Assembly (NCBI RefSeq): GCF_030407815.1
Contig: NZ_JASDCS010000001.1
Location: forward strand, 186,001 to 250,000
Direction: 5' to 3'
From: Psychrobacter sp. APC 3281
GTDB taxonomy: Bacteria; Pseudomonadota; Gammaproteobacteria; Pseudomonadales; Moraxellaceae
Length of the DNA: 64,000 nt
Both the position numbers and the translations under genes were made by a program. How positions within the stretch are numbered: the stretch's first letter is position 1; the number at the start of each line of letters is the position of its first letter. The notes under the pieces are model-generated. The model was not told the DNA's origin. It ran no database searches and saw only the letters and a program-made list of their open reading frames with translations. This document shows positions 47,120 to 55,666 of this stretch, in pieces.

Positions 47120-48412
47120 CTATCGTACTACTTTGACTTCTGTGACATAGGTAGGTAGCTGCCATGCCCCGCCTGCCTCGATTAAGCGGCATAGTCCAGT
47201 AGTGCTTTCATGACTTTTTTCAAATGCACGGCCCGTCCATAGCCAATCGGTTTTGCTCACGCAATCACCGATGCCTCGCCCTTTTTGTACAGAGGTAAGC
47301 TTACCTTTATCGTAGCCAGTAGCATTGGTCGTCACCAACGTTGGCGTATAAGGTTTACTGTCGTTGATTACCCAAACCCCTGCTCCAGCGTTATAAGCGC
47401 CTGTCCAACACTCATGCTGTGCCAACAGTTGCGAGCCATTTAGACGACTGATACGCCAAGGTGATTTGTCTGAAAGATTGGGACAAACGCTGTCTGCATC
47501 TTTCATTGTGCCTTTTACCAACGCTGCCAACTGAGAGGACCTCATTACAAACTTTTTGTCATTACCATCGTCCGCTTTGGCGCTTGGAACGATGAACTGC
47601 AGTACTGGCGCGGCTTTGGGAGGTAATATACCGCCACTAGATTTAACAGCATCATCATTTTTAATAAAAGCACTGGATGTACCAACGCGACCTTGGAACT
47701 CATCGGCTTTTAGCATAGCAGCACTGGCACCTTTGTCAGAGAGCTGCCAACGTGAATTGCGCAAGGCCAACGTAATCTTACTAGATTTAGTCAAAGCCTC
47801 TAATAATGCAGTTACCTGCGCTTGAGTAAGCTCAGCGTTACCTGCAGCGGCTGAATATGGCTTCGTTTCGCCATAATCCTTGTCGTTAATAAACAACGAG
47901 ATGCGATGACGATTACCGAGCTGCATTAAGGCTTTAGACGAGCTATCCTTTGCCCCGCCAAGCTTTACTTTACCATCCACGCCAGCATTCGCACCTGCAC
48001 GGCGTACGAGCAATATAGAAACCGGAAACTCGCTGTTATTCTCTGCTTGATAGCCTGCTAGCCGGCACGTACGCGTATTATCACAAGCGACTTGCCAGTC
48101 TTGACTGGTAAACTCAGTCGATGTACTGGCCATACTGGTAGTACTGAATAAAGCTGTGCTAAGCGCTGCAAGTACAGGCAGTAATATTTTATTTTTTATC
48201 ATATAGGTGGGTTGTTCTTTTATTTTTTTAGGTATGTTTTCTGAATAATGCTCTACAGTGAGGTTTTTGGGATTTTTATTAGACTGGGCACTATCTTTAT
48301 AGCTATTGTCATCATACTTATTATCGTCATAGGTAATGCCTGACCTACTAACACCAGTTAAATCAGCGCCTCTTGATAGCGACATATCATTTATATAATT
48401 ATTGTCTTTCAT
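47120..48412 (-). CDS. DUF1176-family exported protein
   Basis: The mature domain begins with FTSQDWQVACDNTRTCRLAGY and ends with LCRLIEAGGAWQLPTYVTEVKVVR, which fit the DUF1176 family. A signal peptide, MIKNKILLPVLAALSTALFSTTSMA, could begin at 48202, but the bases before that ATG contain no Shine-Dalgarno. In contrast, AAAGG at good spacing precedes the ATG at 48412, which would add about 70 polar Asp/Asn/Lys-rich residues ahead of the hydrophobic segment. I list the longer form and mark the start as open. The gene is 129 (minus-strand) bases' leader away from the helicase and is followed by the AT-rich gap. Function unknown. Confidence 0.7.
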   Translation of the reverse strand: MKDNNYINDMSLSRGADLTGVSRSGITYDDNKYDDNSYKDSAQSNKNPKNLTVEHYSENIPKKIKEQPTYMIKNKILLPVLAALSTALFSTTSMASTSTEFTSQDWQVACDNTRTCRLAGYQAENNSEFPVSILLVRRAGANAGVDGKVKLGGAKDSSSKALMQLGNRHRISLFINDKDYGETKPYSAAAGNAELTQAQVTALLEALTKSSKITLALRNSRWQLSDKGASAAMLKADEFQGRVGTSSAFIKNDDAVKSSGGILPPKAAPVLQFIVPSAKADDGNDKKFVMRSSQLAALVKGTMKDADSVCPNLSDKSPWRISRLNGSQLLAQHECWTGAYNAGAGVWVINDSKPYTPTLVTTNATGYDKGKLTSVQKGRGIGDCVSKTDWLWTGRAFEKSHESTTGLCRLIEAGGAWQLPTYVTEVKVVR

Positions 48413-48573
48413 AATCATCACCTTTCAGTAGAAGAAGTATAAACACCTGTCTATTGTAATGGTGCCCGGCTATCTTAACGCACTAGTGTTTCTATCTGTT
48501 GTACTAATGTATCATTATGTAAAGACAAAAGAAAGACCTAGCATACATTATATTCATTTTTATGAATATAAGT

Positions 48574-48607
48574 AAAAAGGCTGATAAGCTATTTGCTTAT
48601 CAGCCTT
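48574..48607 (-). terminator. Terminator after yghU
   Basis: AAGGCTGATAAGC (48577-48589) and GCTTATCAGCCTT (48595-48607) form a 13-bp perfect stem with a five-base loop. A TTTTT follows on the minus strand. It lies about 70 bases past the yghU stop. Confidence 0.85.
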
Positions 48608-48676
48608 GCTGCTGTGTTTAAGGTTTATTTATGCTTAAAATGTACTGTTAGATCTAAACTGTATTGAGTACTTAGT

Positions 48677-49498
48677 TTAGTCGATTGGTTTTAGCTCTAG
48701 CGCTACTGCACGTTTAACCGCAGGACGTTCAGCGATTTTCTTAGCCCAACGCTGCAAGTGTTTATAGTCTTCTACTTGTAAAAATTCTGCCGCGTCATAG
48801 AGCTTACCTAGTGCCAACTGACCATACCAAGACCAGACAATCATATCCGCAATGTTGTAATCAGATTCATCATTGCCGCACAGGTACTCATTATCTTTTA
48901 AATGCGTATCTAATACATCGAGCTGACGCTTGGTTTCCATCGTATAGCGGTTGATTGGGTACTCTAGAGGTTCAGGCGCATACGCATAAAAGTGTCCAAA
49001 GCCGCCACCTAAGAAAGGCGCGCTACCCATTTGCCACATAATCCAAGACAAACAATCTGCTCGCGCTTTGCCAGTAGCCAGTGGTAGGAACTTATCAAAC
49101 TTTTCTGCTAGATACATTAAGATAGCACCCGACTCAAAGAGTGCTATCGGCCCCTCTGCTGTATCAGTAGAATGATCGACCAAGGCTGGAATCTTTGAAT
49201 TAGGGTTTATCTCTACGAACCCTGAGCCAAACTGCTCACCTTTAGAAATATCGATTTTATAGGCATCATATGCTGCTCCGTCAATGCCAAGCTCTGCCAG
49301 CTCTTCTAATAGTATGTTTACCTTGACACCATTTGGCGTATTTAACGAGTACAGCTGTAACGGAGCATTGCCAACAGGCAGCTCTTTATCATAGCGAGCT
49401 CCAGACGTTGGACTATTAATACTAGCAAACTTGCCGCCGTTGTCTTTATCTTGTGTCCAAACTTTTGGTGGTACGTATTTATTATTATCTTGACTCAT
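48677..49498 (-). CDS. yghU: YghU-type glutathione S-transferase
   Basis: This 273-residue protein belongs to the YghU/GSH-dependent disulfide-bond oxidoreductase group of the GST superfamily. The N-terminal extension with PPKVWTQDKDNGGKFASINSPTSG is family-specific. The thioredoxin-like domain starts at LQLYSLNTPNGVKVNILLEEL and has INPNSKIPALVD and FESGAILMYLAEKF. The helical domain contains MGSAPFLGGGFGHFY. It acts in the cytosol on glutathione-linked disulfides and organic hydroperoxides. A terminator follows, and a small palindrome ACGAGAACTCGT lies upstream at 49546-49557. Confidence 0.93.
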   Translation of the reverse strand: MSQDNNKYVPPKVWTQDKDNGGKFASINSPTSGARYDKELPVGNAPLQLYSLNTPNGVKVNILLEELAELGIDGAAYDAYKIDISKGEQFGSGFVEINPNSKIPALVDHSTDTAEGPIALFESGAILMYLAEKFDKFLPLATGKARADCLSWIMWQMGSAPFLGGGFGHFYAYAPEPLEYPINRYTMETKRQLDVLDTHLKDNEYLCGNDESDYNIADMIVWSWYGQLALGKLYDAAEFLQVEDYKHLQRWAKKIAERPAVKRAVALELKPID

Positions 49499-49837
49499 AA
49501 TTTATCCTCGGTTTGTATTTATGACTGCCGTGAAGGTTTACTATAACGAGAACTCGTAACGATATTAAAGTCCTCTCTTGTAATCAATGTTGTGTTTCTA
49601 CTGCTAAAGTAAAAAGAGACGAGCTATTAGCACGCATCGAATTTCTTGTCTTGTTTCGCCTCTTTTCCTTTTTAGCAATCCTTCGCATCGTTGCTCTTAT
49701 ATAAGTTATCTTATATCAGTTACTTTGAGTCACTTTTATTATGAGTTAAGCTTTCTTATACTACTCAGCTTGCATAGTGATCTGTTCGCAAATCCGCTAT
49801 TTTCTTACTTCATAACGAGACGTTCAATGGGACTCAC
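49499..49837. other. Divergent intergenic region between yghU and MFS gene
   Basis: This 339-base region between divergent genes contains a 12-bp palindrome, ACGAGAACTCGT, at 49546-49557, about 50 bases upstream of yghU. It could be an operator for a dimeric regulator. I see no strong promoter or RNA gene; the rest looks ordinary. Confidence 0.4.
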
Positions 49838-51214
49838 ATGGTAACGCTCACCCCGACTCAAGATAAATACTTACCCTATGTGCTAGCGGTAGCGCTATTT
49901 ATGCAGATTTTAGACGCTACTATTTTGAATACCTCGTTGCCACAAATGGCGCAAGCACTGGGTGAGTCACCATTGAAGATGCAATGGGCCGTCATCAGCT
50001 ATGCATTAACCTTGGCGATTTTTATCCCTATCAGTGGTTTTTTAGCGGATAAATATGGCACACGCCGCGTATTTCTATCCGCGGTCATCATTTTTTGTAT
50101 TGGCTCATTACTGTGTGCTACATCGCAAACGCTAGATTTTTTGGTTGCCTCACGTGTGGTACAGGGTATCGGCGGTGCGATGATGACGCCTGTCGCTCGT
50201 TTGATATTGGTTAAGTCTTATCCGCGCAATAAACTGCTCACTGTGATGAATTTCGCTGTGATACCTGCATTGGTTGCACCATTAGTCGGTCCAGTATTGG
50301 GCGGCTATATCGTGCAATATGCCAGCTGGCATTGGATATTTTTGATCAATATACCGATGGGCGTGGCAGGTTTTATTATGGGCAAAAAACTGGTGCCAGC
50401 GCTATATGAAGATACTAAGCGTCTTGATTGGACAGGGTTTGTATTGTTTGCTGCCGCTGCTTGCGGGTTTACACTGGCTGTCGAGTTTGGTTCACAGACA
50501 GGTCGCGGGGTTTATGGGCTATTACTCGGGTTGGGCGCAAGTCTATTGATAGGCGCGTATGTCTGGCATGCCAAACGGCGAGCAGCTCCCCTGTTTCCAC
50601 TCAGCTTGTTTGATATTCGCACCTTTCGAATTGGTATTACAGGCAATTTGTTTACGCGGCTTGGTATCAGTGCCGTGCCCTTTTTGCTGCCCTTATTACT
50701 ACAAGTGGTGTTTGAGTACTCACCTTCGCAGGCAGGTTGGCTGCTTGCTCCGATTGCGGTGGGTGCTATAGGTATCAAACCTTGGGTTAGCAAAATTATT
50801 CAGCGGTTTAGCTATCGTAAAGTACTGGTCTACAATACCTTGTTTATGGGCTCACTTATCATTGTACTAGCGCAGTTTAATGATGCCTCGCAGTGGCTAT
50901 GGTTTATACCTATCCTGACCATCATGGGTGCCTGCAACTCTATGCAGTTTAGTGCGATGAACACGATTACGATTGGCGATTTACAGGGCACACAAACTAG
51001 TAGCGGTAATAGCTTAATGGCGGTCAATCAGCAATTAGCGATTAGCTTCGGTATTGCGTTCGGTGCTGCTGTGTTGAATCTATTACGTGAGCGTCTACAG
51101 ATGGATACGTTAGTAGCGTTCCAAACCACTTATTGGATATTGGGCATTTTGACCATTCTCTCAGGGCTGTATTTTTTACGTCTGAAACCTGAAGATGGCC
51201 GCGGTTTATACTAG
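49838..51214 (+). CDS. MFS multidrug transporter, DHA2-like (MdtD/EmrB group)
   Basis: This is a 458-residue inner-membrane proton antiporter. The first helix has MQILDATILNTSLPQMAQALG, the family's LDxTIVNVALP-type motif. The loop GFLADKYGTRRVF between helices 2 and 3 is MFS motif A. ASRVVQGIGGAMMTPVARLILV and PVLGGYIVQYASWHWIFLINIP complete the DHA2 picture. About 13-14 helices are predicted. Closest in pattern to E. coli MdtD. It stands alone and reads into a bidirectional terminator. Substrates would be drugs or metabolites; none can be named. Confidence 0.9.
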   Translation: MVTLTPTQDKYLPYVLAVALFMQILDATILNTSLPQMAQALGESPLKMQWAVISYALTLAIFIPISGFLADKYGTRRVFLSAVIIFCIGSLLCATSQTLDFLVASRVVQGIGGAMMTPVARLILVKSYPRNKLLTVMNFAVIPALVAPLVGPVLGGYIVQYASWHWIFLINIPMGVAGFIMGKKLVPALYEDTKRLDWTGFVLFAAAACGFTLAVEFGSQTGRGVYGLLLGLGASLLIGAYVWHAKRRAAPLFPLSLFDIRTFRIGITGNLFTRLGISAVPFLLPLLLQVVFEYSPSQAGWLLAPIAVGAIGIKPWVSKIIQRFSYRKVLVYNTLFMGSLIIVLAQFNDASQWLWFIPILTIMGACNSMQFSAMNTITIGDLQGTQTSSGNSLMAVNQQLAISFGIAFGAAVLNLLRERLQMDTLVAFQTTYWILGILTILSGLYFLRLKPEDGRGLY

Positions 51215-51320
51215 GGCGTGTCTTCAATCGAGACAAGCTTTCTATTGAGTGAGACTTTACGTACAACACGTCTCTATTCTGTATAGTCGAAATATTAGAA
51301 ATGTCTTATCTGTAAACAGA

Positions 51321-51368
51321 AAAAAGCCAGTATGCGATTGGATTATCAATCTTATACTGGCTTTTTTT
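51321..51368. terminator. Bidirectional terminator between MFS and bfr genes
   Basis: AAAAAGCCAGTAT (51321-51333) pairs with ATACTGGCTTTTT (51354-51366), and an inner stem GATTG/CAATC extends the hairpin. The plus strand ends in seven T and the minus strand in T runs, so both convergent transcripts can stop here. Confidence 0.85.
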
Positions 51369-51397
51369 ATAAGGATTTACATTAATAATTAATACTA

Positions 51398-51877
51398 TTA
51401 TGCGTCATCATCATTCATTTGCGATTGGATGTAGCGCTCTACACCAATGCTCTCAATCAAGTCCTGCTGCGTCTCTAACCAGTCTTCATACTCTTCATTG
51501 CCATCTTTTAGCGTGACTAATAGCTGGCGAGAGACATAGTCAGACTTTGTCTCACATAAGGTAACGGCATCAGTAATAATATCGAACTTTTGTCTCTCAA
51601 GACGTAAGTTGCACTCGATAATTTCTGGTACATCTTCGCCAACCAATACTTTGCCCAGTTCTTGCAAGTTTGGCAAACCACCTAGCAATAAAATACGAGC
51701 AATCAAGTCATCTGACCATTTCATCTCAGCAATAGATTGCTTATATAATGAGTCATTAAGCGCCTCTAGCCCCCAATGACGTGCAATACGTGCATGCAAA
51801 AAATACTGGTTGATGGCAATCAGTGACTGCCCAAGTACCTTATTTAACGCGCGAATAACTTCTTTATCCCCTGTCAT
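51398..51877 (-). CDS. bfr: Bacterioferritin, heme-binding subunit without ferroxidase site
   Basis: This is a 159-residue bacterioferritin subunit. Aligned by eye with its neighbour it keeps the heme-ligand Met (M51 in IAEMKWS), but ferroxidase positions are lost. The Glu18 equivalent is Gln17, the His54 equivalent is Trp53, and the Glu127/His130 pair reads Asn/Tyr in DGNEEYEDW. It most likely works only in a mixed shell with the other subunit, giving the heme for iron release. This arrangement is known for two-subunit bacterioferritins in Neisseria. The two genes are 68 bases apart and co-directional; this one is second. Confidence 0.9.
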   Translation of the reverse strand: MTGDKEVIRALNKVLGQSLIAINQYFLHARIARHWGLEALNDSLYKQSIAEMKWSDDLIARILLLGGLPNLQELGKVLVGEDVPEIIECNLRLERQKFDIITDAVTLCETKSDYVSRQLLVTLKDGNEEYEDWLETQQDLIESIGVERYIQSQMNDDDA

Positions 51878-51945
51878 TACCTTTCTCCCTTAACTTCTGT
51901 TATTTATGCTAAATACTACGTATGCTATTCATACGTAGGATGATA

Positions 51946-52434
51946 TCAGACAATATTAGGAGTGACTTCAGCCACTTGGCTTTGTAGGTAATTCGGTAGA
52001 CCAATCATGTCGATGAGACGGAGCTGCTGCTCAAGCCAATGCGCATGGTCTTCTTCGGTGTCTTTCAATTGCTCGACCAACATCTCACGCGTGACATAGT
52101 CATGCTCTGCTTCGCAAAGTGCGATACCTTCTTTTAGATGCTTTTGTACTTGATACTCTAAATCTAGGTCAAACTGCAACATCTCAGGGACAGTCGCACC
52201 GATATGGATAGCATCGACCGACATCTTTGGCGTGCCACTCAACATCAAGATACGGCGAATGATGTTCTGTGCGTGTAGCGTTTCGTCTTCCATTTCATGA
52301 TGGATACGGTCGTATAACTTGCCATAGTGCCACTCAGCATACATCTCTGAATGGATAAAATATTGGTCACGAGCGGCAAGCTCACCACCTAGTAAGAAAT
52401 TCAAATAATCAATGACTTTCTGGCTACCTATCAT
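51946..52434 (-). CDS. bfr: Bacterioferritin, ferroxidase subunit
   Basis: This is a 162-residue bacterioferritin subunit with an intact di-iron site: Glu18 ([10 protein letters not shown]), Glu51 and His54 (MEDETLHAQ), and Glu127/His130 (DTEEDHAHW). The heme-ligand Met52 position is Thr here, so it should not bind heme alone. Its partner downstream has the reverse pattern, which argues for a mixed 24-subunit shell. Iron is oxidised and stored here, and Bfd encoded upstream helps release it. A Fur-like site lies upstream at 52624-52638. Confidence 0.92.
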   Translation of the reverse strand: MIGSQKVIDYLNFLLGGELAARDQYFIHSEMYAEWHYGKLYDRIHHEMEDETLHAQNIIRRILMLSGTPKMSVDAIHIGATVPEMLQFDLDLEYQVQKHLKEGIALCEAEHDYVTREMLVEQLKDTEEDHAHWLEQQLRLIDMIGLPNYLQSQVAEVTPNIV

Positions 52435-52816
52435 AACGCGTACTCCCCTATTTATTTTTACCGATCACCATACATCCACAATTTATTATATAAGGATAGC
52501 ATAATTGGCGAACTGATCAGTAAAAATCAAAATCAATAAAATGGCTTCTAATCTCAGGTAAATATAGTAGCATACAGGCGCAGTATAGGGTGTAACGTTA
52601 TGAACTAAGAATAAGATGCTAATTGAGAATCATAATTAGCTACAACTGGCATGAGCCTATTTAATATAGTTCGTGTTGGTGTATGAATGAGGTTATACGG
52701 ACGCTTGCACCCTACTCCTTATGTATAATAAATAGAGTTAGATGCAAAATACTGAATACAATTTATCGTGTTAGGTCTTATTGCACTAGATAATGAGAAT
52801 GTGTGATTAACAGTGT
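52435..52816. other. Intergenic region between bfd and the bfr pair
   Basis: This 382-base region holds a partial Fur-like site at 52624-52638, within a larger imperfect inverted repeat (GCTAATT...AATTAGC). A weaker half site with GATAATGAGAAT lies near 52789. I see no gene in it, and it probably contains the bfr promoter. Confidence 0.45.
52624..52638. promoter_or_regulatory. Candidate Fur-like site upstream of bfr
   Basis: TGAGAATCATAATTA matches 12 of 15 positions of the Fur 7-1-7 form TGATAATCATTATCA. It lies about 190 bases before the first bfr ATG and inside an inverted repeat. This suggests iron control, at moderate confidence. Confidence 0.4.
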
Positions 52817-53008
52817 TTAAACGGCGTACGCTAGATTATCGAGTTTTGCATGATGTTCGTCTAGGTAGTCATTGACCATCGGCTCACAGCAGCCACAGCA
52901 CGTTGCTACGTCGAGCGTATCTTTTAGACCATCGAGCGTATCGACACCTGCAGCAATAGCTGCTTTGATTTGCTTTTCTTTTACGTTGTTACAGATACAT
53001 ACGTACAT
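52817..53008 (-). CDS. bfd: Bacterioferritin-associated ferredoxin Bfd
   Basis: Bfd is a small [2Fe-2S] protein that passes electrons to bacterioferritin heme so that iron can be released. The 63-residue protein begins MYVCICNNVKEKQI and carries the second cysteine pair in VATCCGCCEPMVNDYL, the hallmark of this family. The open frame reaches upstream to 53188, but the family length and GAGGAG before the ATG at 53008 fix the start. A strong Fur box lies upstream, so it should be derepressed when iron is low, consistent with a role in mobilising stored iron. Confidence 0.92.
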   Translation of the reverse strand: MYVCICNNVKEKQIKAAIAAGVDTLDGLKDTLDVATCCGCCEPMVNDYLDEHHAKLDNLAYAV

Positions 53009-53167
53009 GGATTGGCTCCTCGGAATACCACTATTCGATAATGACGGCATACGACACTTATATAAAAACCTTTGTGATAAGTGCCATTGATAAACGGATA
53101 ATTTACTGTTTTTTAGCAATGAAAACTTAGTCGTTGAAATCACGTTTATCGCTTGCAGTATAATAAC

Positions 53168-53186
53168 GATAATTATTATCATTTTC
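53168..53186 (-). promoter_or_regulatory. Fur box upstream of bfd
   Basis: On the minus strand GAAAATGATAATAATTATC matches 17 of 19 positions of the Fur consensus GATAATGATAATCATTATC. It lies about 160 bases before the bfd ATG. The same region could also serve the divergent ArsR-type gene, although that gene's start is over 200 bases away. Confidence 0.65.
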
Positions 53187-53396
53187 AATCACATTCGATA
53201 TATTTATTCGTTGAGACAGTATCCTTGTATTACAGGCAGTTCATTTATGTAAGTGGATATAAGTGTGCGTGTAACCGAATATTGTCAAAGGTAGTAAATT
53301 AACGATGAACTGTAAATTTGCTTATTTTTTAATCGATTTTGTAGATAACTGCTGTTATATTGAACCCCTATTAACGAAGCCCATTGGAATTCTCCT

Positions 53397-53726
53397 ATGT
53401 CTGATAATAATTTTACGATACGACCTATCGATTTATTCAAAGTCCTATCTGATCCGACACGTCTAAAAATATTTCAAATTCTTTTTAAGAAAGAAGCACG
53501 TTGCGTGGGTGATTTGGTAGATATGCTTGACCAGCCACAACCAACGATATCACGCCACCTAAACCATTTGAAAAAATTGGGTATTTTGAGCTGTGTGCGT
53601 GACGGTACTTGGATGTGGTATGAGGTCGCTAATGATTTACCAGATTGGTGTCAAGATATCTTAGACATCACCTACGAGCAAATCACTCCTAGAGGCACTA
53701 GTAGAGATGTATCGGATCTTGCTTAG
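53397..53726 (+). CDS. ArsR-family winged-helix regulator
   Basis: This is a 109-residue regulator of the ArsR/SmtB fold. The DNA-binding part shows LFKVLSDPTRLKIFQILF, then VGDLVDMLDQPQPTISRHLNHLKKLGILSC. ArsR proteins use ELCVCDL-type cysteines for metal sensing, and here the region reads EARCVGDLV with a single cysteine. It may sense a redox signal or a different ligand rather than arsenic, or may be derived. It is convergent with cysA and shares a bidirectional terminator. A sulfur-related role is suggested only by position. Confidence 0.88.
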   Translation: MSDNNFTIRPIDLFKVLSDPTRLKIFQILFKKEARCVGDLVDMLDQPQPTISRHLNHLKKLGILSCVRDGTWMWYEVANDLPDWCQDILDITYEQITPRGTSRDVSDLA

Positions 53727-53819
53727 ATACTATTCTATTGTCCGCTTGGACTTTTGGCTCATTGACTGCGCTTTGTAAAAAGCATTTGAGCCAATAGATC
53801 CGCAGCAATGCGCAGACCA

Positions 53820-53847
53820 AAAAAGACCTACTCTCGTAGGTCTTTTT
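53820..53847. terminator. Bidirectional terminator between arsR-type gene and cysA
   Basis: AAAAAGACCTAC (53820-53831) pairs perfectly with GTAGGTCTTTTT (53836-53847) around a TCTC loop. T runs follow on both strands. Confidence 0.9.
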
Positions 53848-53895
53848 TTGGCTTAAATGTTGATGATTTGACTTAAATTGCGCTAGATCAAATGC

Positions 53896-54618
53896 TTATA
53901 CAAGATCTAAGAAATCGCTGATAAAGGCGTTGGCTGGCTGGTGTATCAGCTCCTCTGACGTGCCCACCTGCTCTACTCGGCCCTGATTCATCACGACGAT
54001 CTCATCTGATACCGCACGTGCTTCTTCTTGATCATGCGTTACCATGATACTGGTGATACCAAGCTCGTGGTGGATGTTTTTTAGCCATGTGCGCAGCTCT
54101 TTACGAACTTTGGCATCTAGTGCACCAAACGGCTCATCTAACAGCAACAGCTTCGGTTTGACAGCAAGTGCACGTGCTAATGCTATACGCTGACGCTGAC
54201 CACCTGATAGCTGATGCGGATAAGCATTGGCAACCTGTGGTAGCTGTACGAGGTCTAAGAGCTCTGCCACACGCTTATTGATATCAGCTTTGCTCGGACG
54301 CTCGTTTTTTGGCAACAAGGTCAGACCAAACGCCACATTATCCGCGATGTTCTTATGGCGAAACAGTGCATAATGCTGAAACATAAAGCCAATATGGCGT
54401 TTTTGGACTGGGGTATTGGTCACATCCAGCTCATCGAACAATACCTGCCCAGAGTCAGCATACTCTAGACCTGCGATAATACGTAGCAAAGTGGTCTTAC
54501 CGCAGCCTGACGGACCTAGTAACGTCGTCAGTTTGCCAGTCGGCACCGTGATATTGATATTATCTAAAGCGGTAAAATTGCCGAATTTTTTATTAACGTT
54601 GCGAATCTCAATGCTCAT
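53896..54618 (-). CDS. cysA: Sulfate/thiosulfate ABC transporter ATPase, short form
   Basis: This 240-residue ATPase drives sulfate import through CysT and CysW. It has Walker [10 protein letters not shown], the signature [17 protein letters not shown], Walker [13 protein letters not shown] and the switch His in VTHDQEEA. The upstream genes settle the substrate. CysA of E. coli is about 365 residues with a C-terminal TOBE-type regulatory domain. This protein stops right after the nucleotide-binding domain, at ISDFLDLV, so that domain is absent. The stop is followed by a terminator, so truncation of a longer ancestral gene is possible but no remnant is seen downstream. Confidence 0.92.
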   Translation of the reverse strand: MSIEIRNVNKKFGNFTALDNINITVPTGKLTTLLGPSGCGKTTLLRIIAGLEYADSGQVLFDELDVTNTPVQKRHIGFMFQHYALFRHKNIADNVAFGLTLLPKNERPSKADINKRVAELLDLVQLPQVANAYPHQLSGGQRQRIALARALAVKPKLLLLDEPFGALDAKVRKELRTWLKNIHHELGITSIMVTHDQEEARAVSDEIVVMNQGRVEQVGTSEELIHQPANAFISDFLDLV

Positions 54619-54714
54619 AATCGTATCTCTTATTATATCTTTTGTCGTATCGTGGCAAGTAGCTGAGTAGCGACTGCATCCGTAGTATTAACATCATTTA
54701 TCAGATAATGGCAG

Positions 54715-55665
54715 TTATACCTTGCCAGTACTGTCCGCACTCGTCGATTCAGTGGCGACAGTGGCGTTAGCACTTACTGGCAGCTCAGGTGCACTGGCAA
54801 GCCGCTCAGACTTGGCAAATTTACGCTCTTGTATCTTGGTCATGACTTGCTGAATCAGTAGTGTCACTAAGGCTAATGCAGCCAATATGCTTGATAAGGC
54901 AAACGCAGCGGTAAAGTTATAATCGTTATAGGCAATCTCAACCAATAGCGGCATGGTGTTGGTCTCGCCGCGAATGTGACCGGAAACCACGCTGACCGCA
55001 CCAAACTCACCCATCGCACGGGCATTGGTCAGAATCAAACCGTATAGCAGCGCCCATTTTATATTAGGCAATGTCACATGCCAAAATGTTTGCCAGCCAG
55101 TCGCACCTAGTGTTAGCGCTGCTTGCTCTTCAGAGTCGCCTTGAGTCTGCATCAATGGTATCAGCTCACGCGCAACAAAAGGAAAGGTCACAAACAACGT
55201 CGCCAAAATGATACCAGGCACCGCATATATTACTTGGAAACCCATACTCTCAAGCCAACCGCCGATAGTAGAGTTCAGTCCAAACAGCAGCACAAACATC
55301 AAGCCTGCAACCACTGGCGATACCGAAAATGGCAAATCTAGCAAAGTGGTGACCAGCTGCTTACCTTTAAACTGGTAACGCGTGACCAACCACGCAATTG
55401 CAATTCCCATTACCATATTAATCGGTAAGACAATGCCTGCCGTGATGAGCGTCAGCTTGATGGCTTGCAAGGCTTCAGGGTCTACTAATGAAGCAATATA
55501 CAACTGCCAACCATTTTTAAAGGCTTCGTAAAACACAGCCAGTAATGGAATAACCAACATGACAATCATGAATAACACCGCAATGGCAATAAAGGTACGG
55601 CGTATCCATGGCGTATCTTTAGTCGCAGCGTTGCTTTGGTAGTCGTAGCTATTAGATATTTGCAT
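54715..55665 (-). CDS. cysW: Sulfate ABC transporter permease CysW
   Basis: This 316-residue permease has six hydrophobic segments in the first 265 residues and the EAA loop in EEQAALTLGATGWQTFWHVTLPNIKWAL. The pattern GEFGAVSVVSGHIRGETNTMPLLVEI identifies CysW. A soluble tail of about 35 residues rich in Ala, Ser and Thr (SANATVATESTSADSTG) is an extra feature. The ATG lies one base past the cysT stop, with GGAGCTCG inside the end of cysT serving as RBS, so the two are translationally linked. Confidence 0.93.
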   Translation of the reverse strand: MQISNSYDYQSNAATKDTPWIRRTFIAIAVLFMIVMLVIPLLAVFYEAFKNGWQLYIASLVDPEALQAIKLTLITAGIVLPINMVMGIAIAWLVTRYQFKGKQLVTTLLDLPFSVSPVVAGLMFVLLFGLNSTIGGWLESMGFQVIYAVPGIILATLFVTFPFVARELIPLMQTQGDSEEQAALTLGATGWQTFWHVTLPNIKWALLYGLILTNARAMGEFGAVSVVSGHIRGETNTMPLLVEIAYNDYNFTAAFALSSILAALALVTLLIQQVMTKIQERKFAKSERLASAPELPVSANATVATESTSADSTGKV

Positions 55666-55666
55666 A

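Noticed and set aside
52789..52807. GATAATGAGAAT as a second Fur box
   Set aside because: Only the first half fits the consensus (about 12 of 19) and it lies at the end of bfd; kept as a note only.
53009..53188. N-terminal 60-residue extension of the bfd frame
   Set aside because: Bfd is about 63 residues in other species, and GAGGAG directly precedes the internal ATG at 53008.
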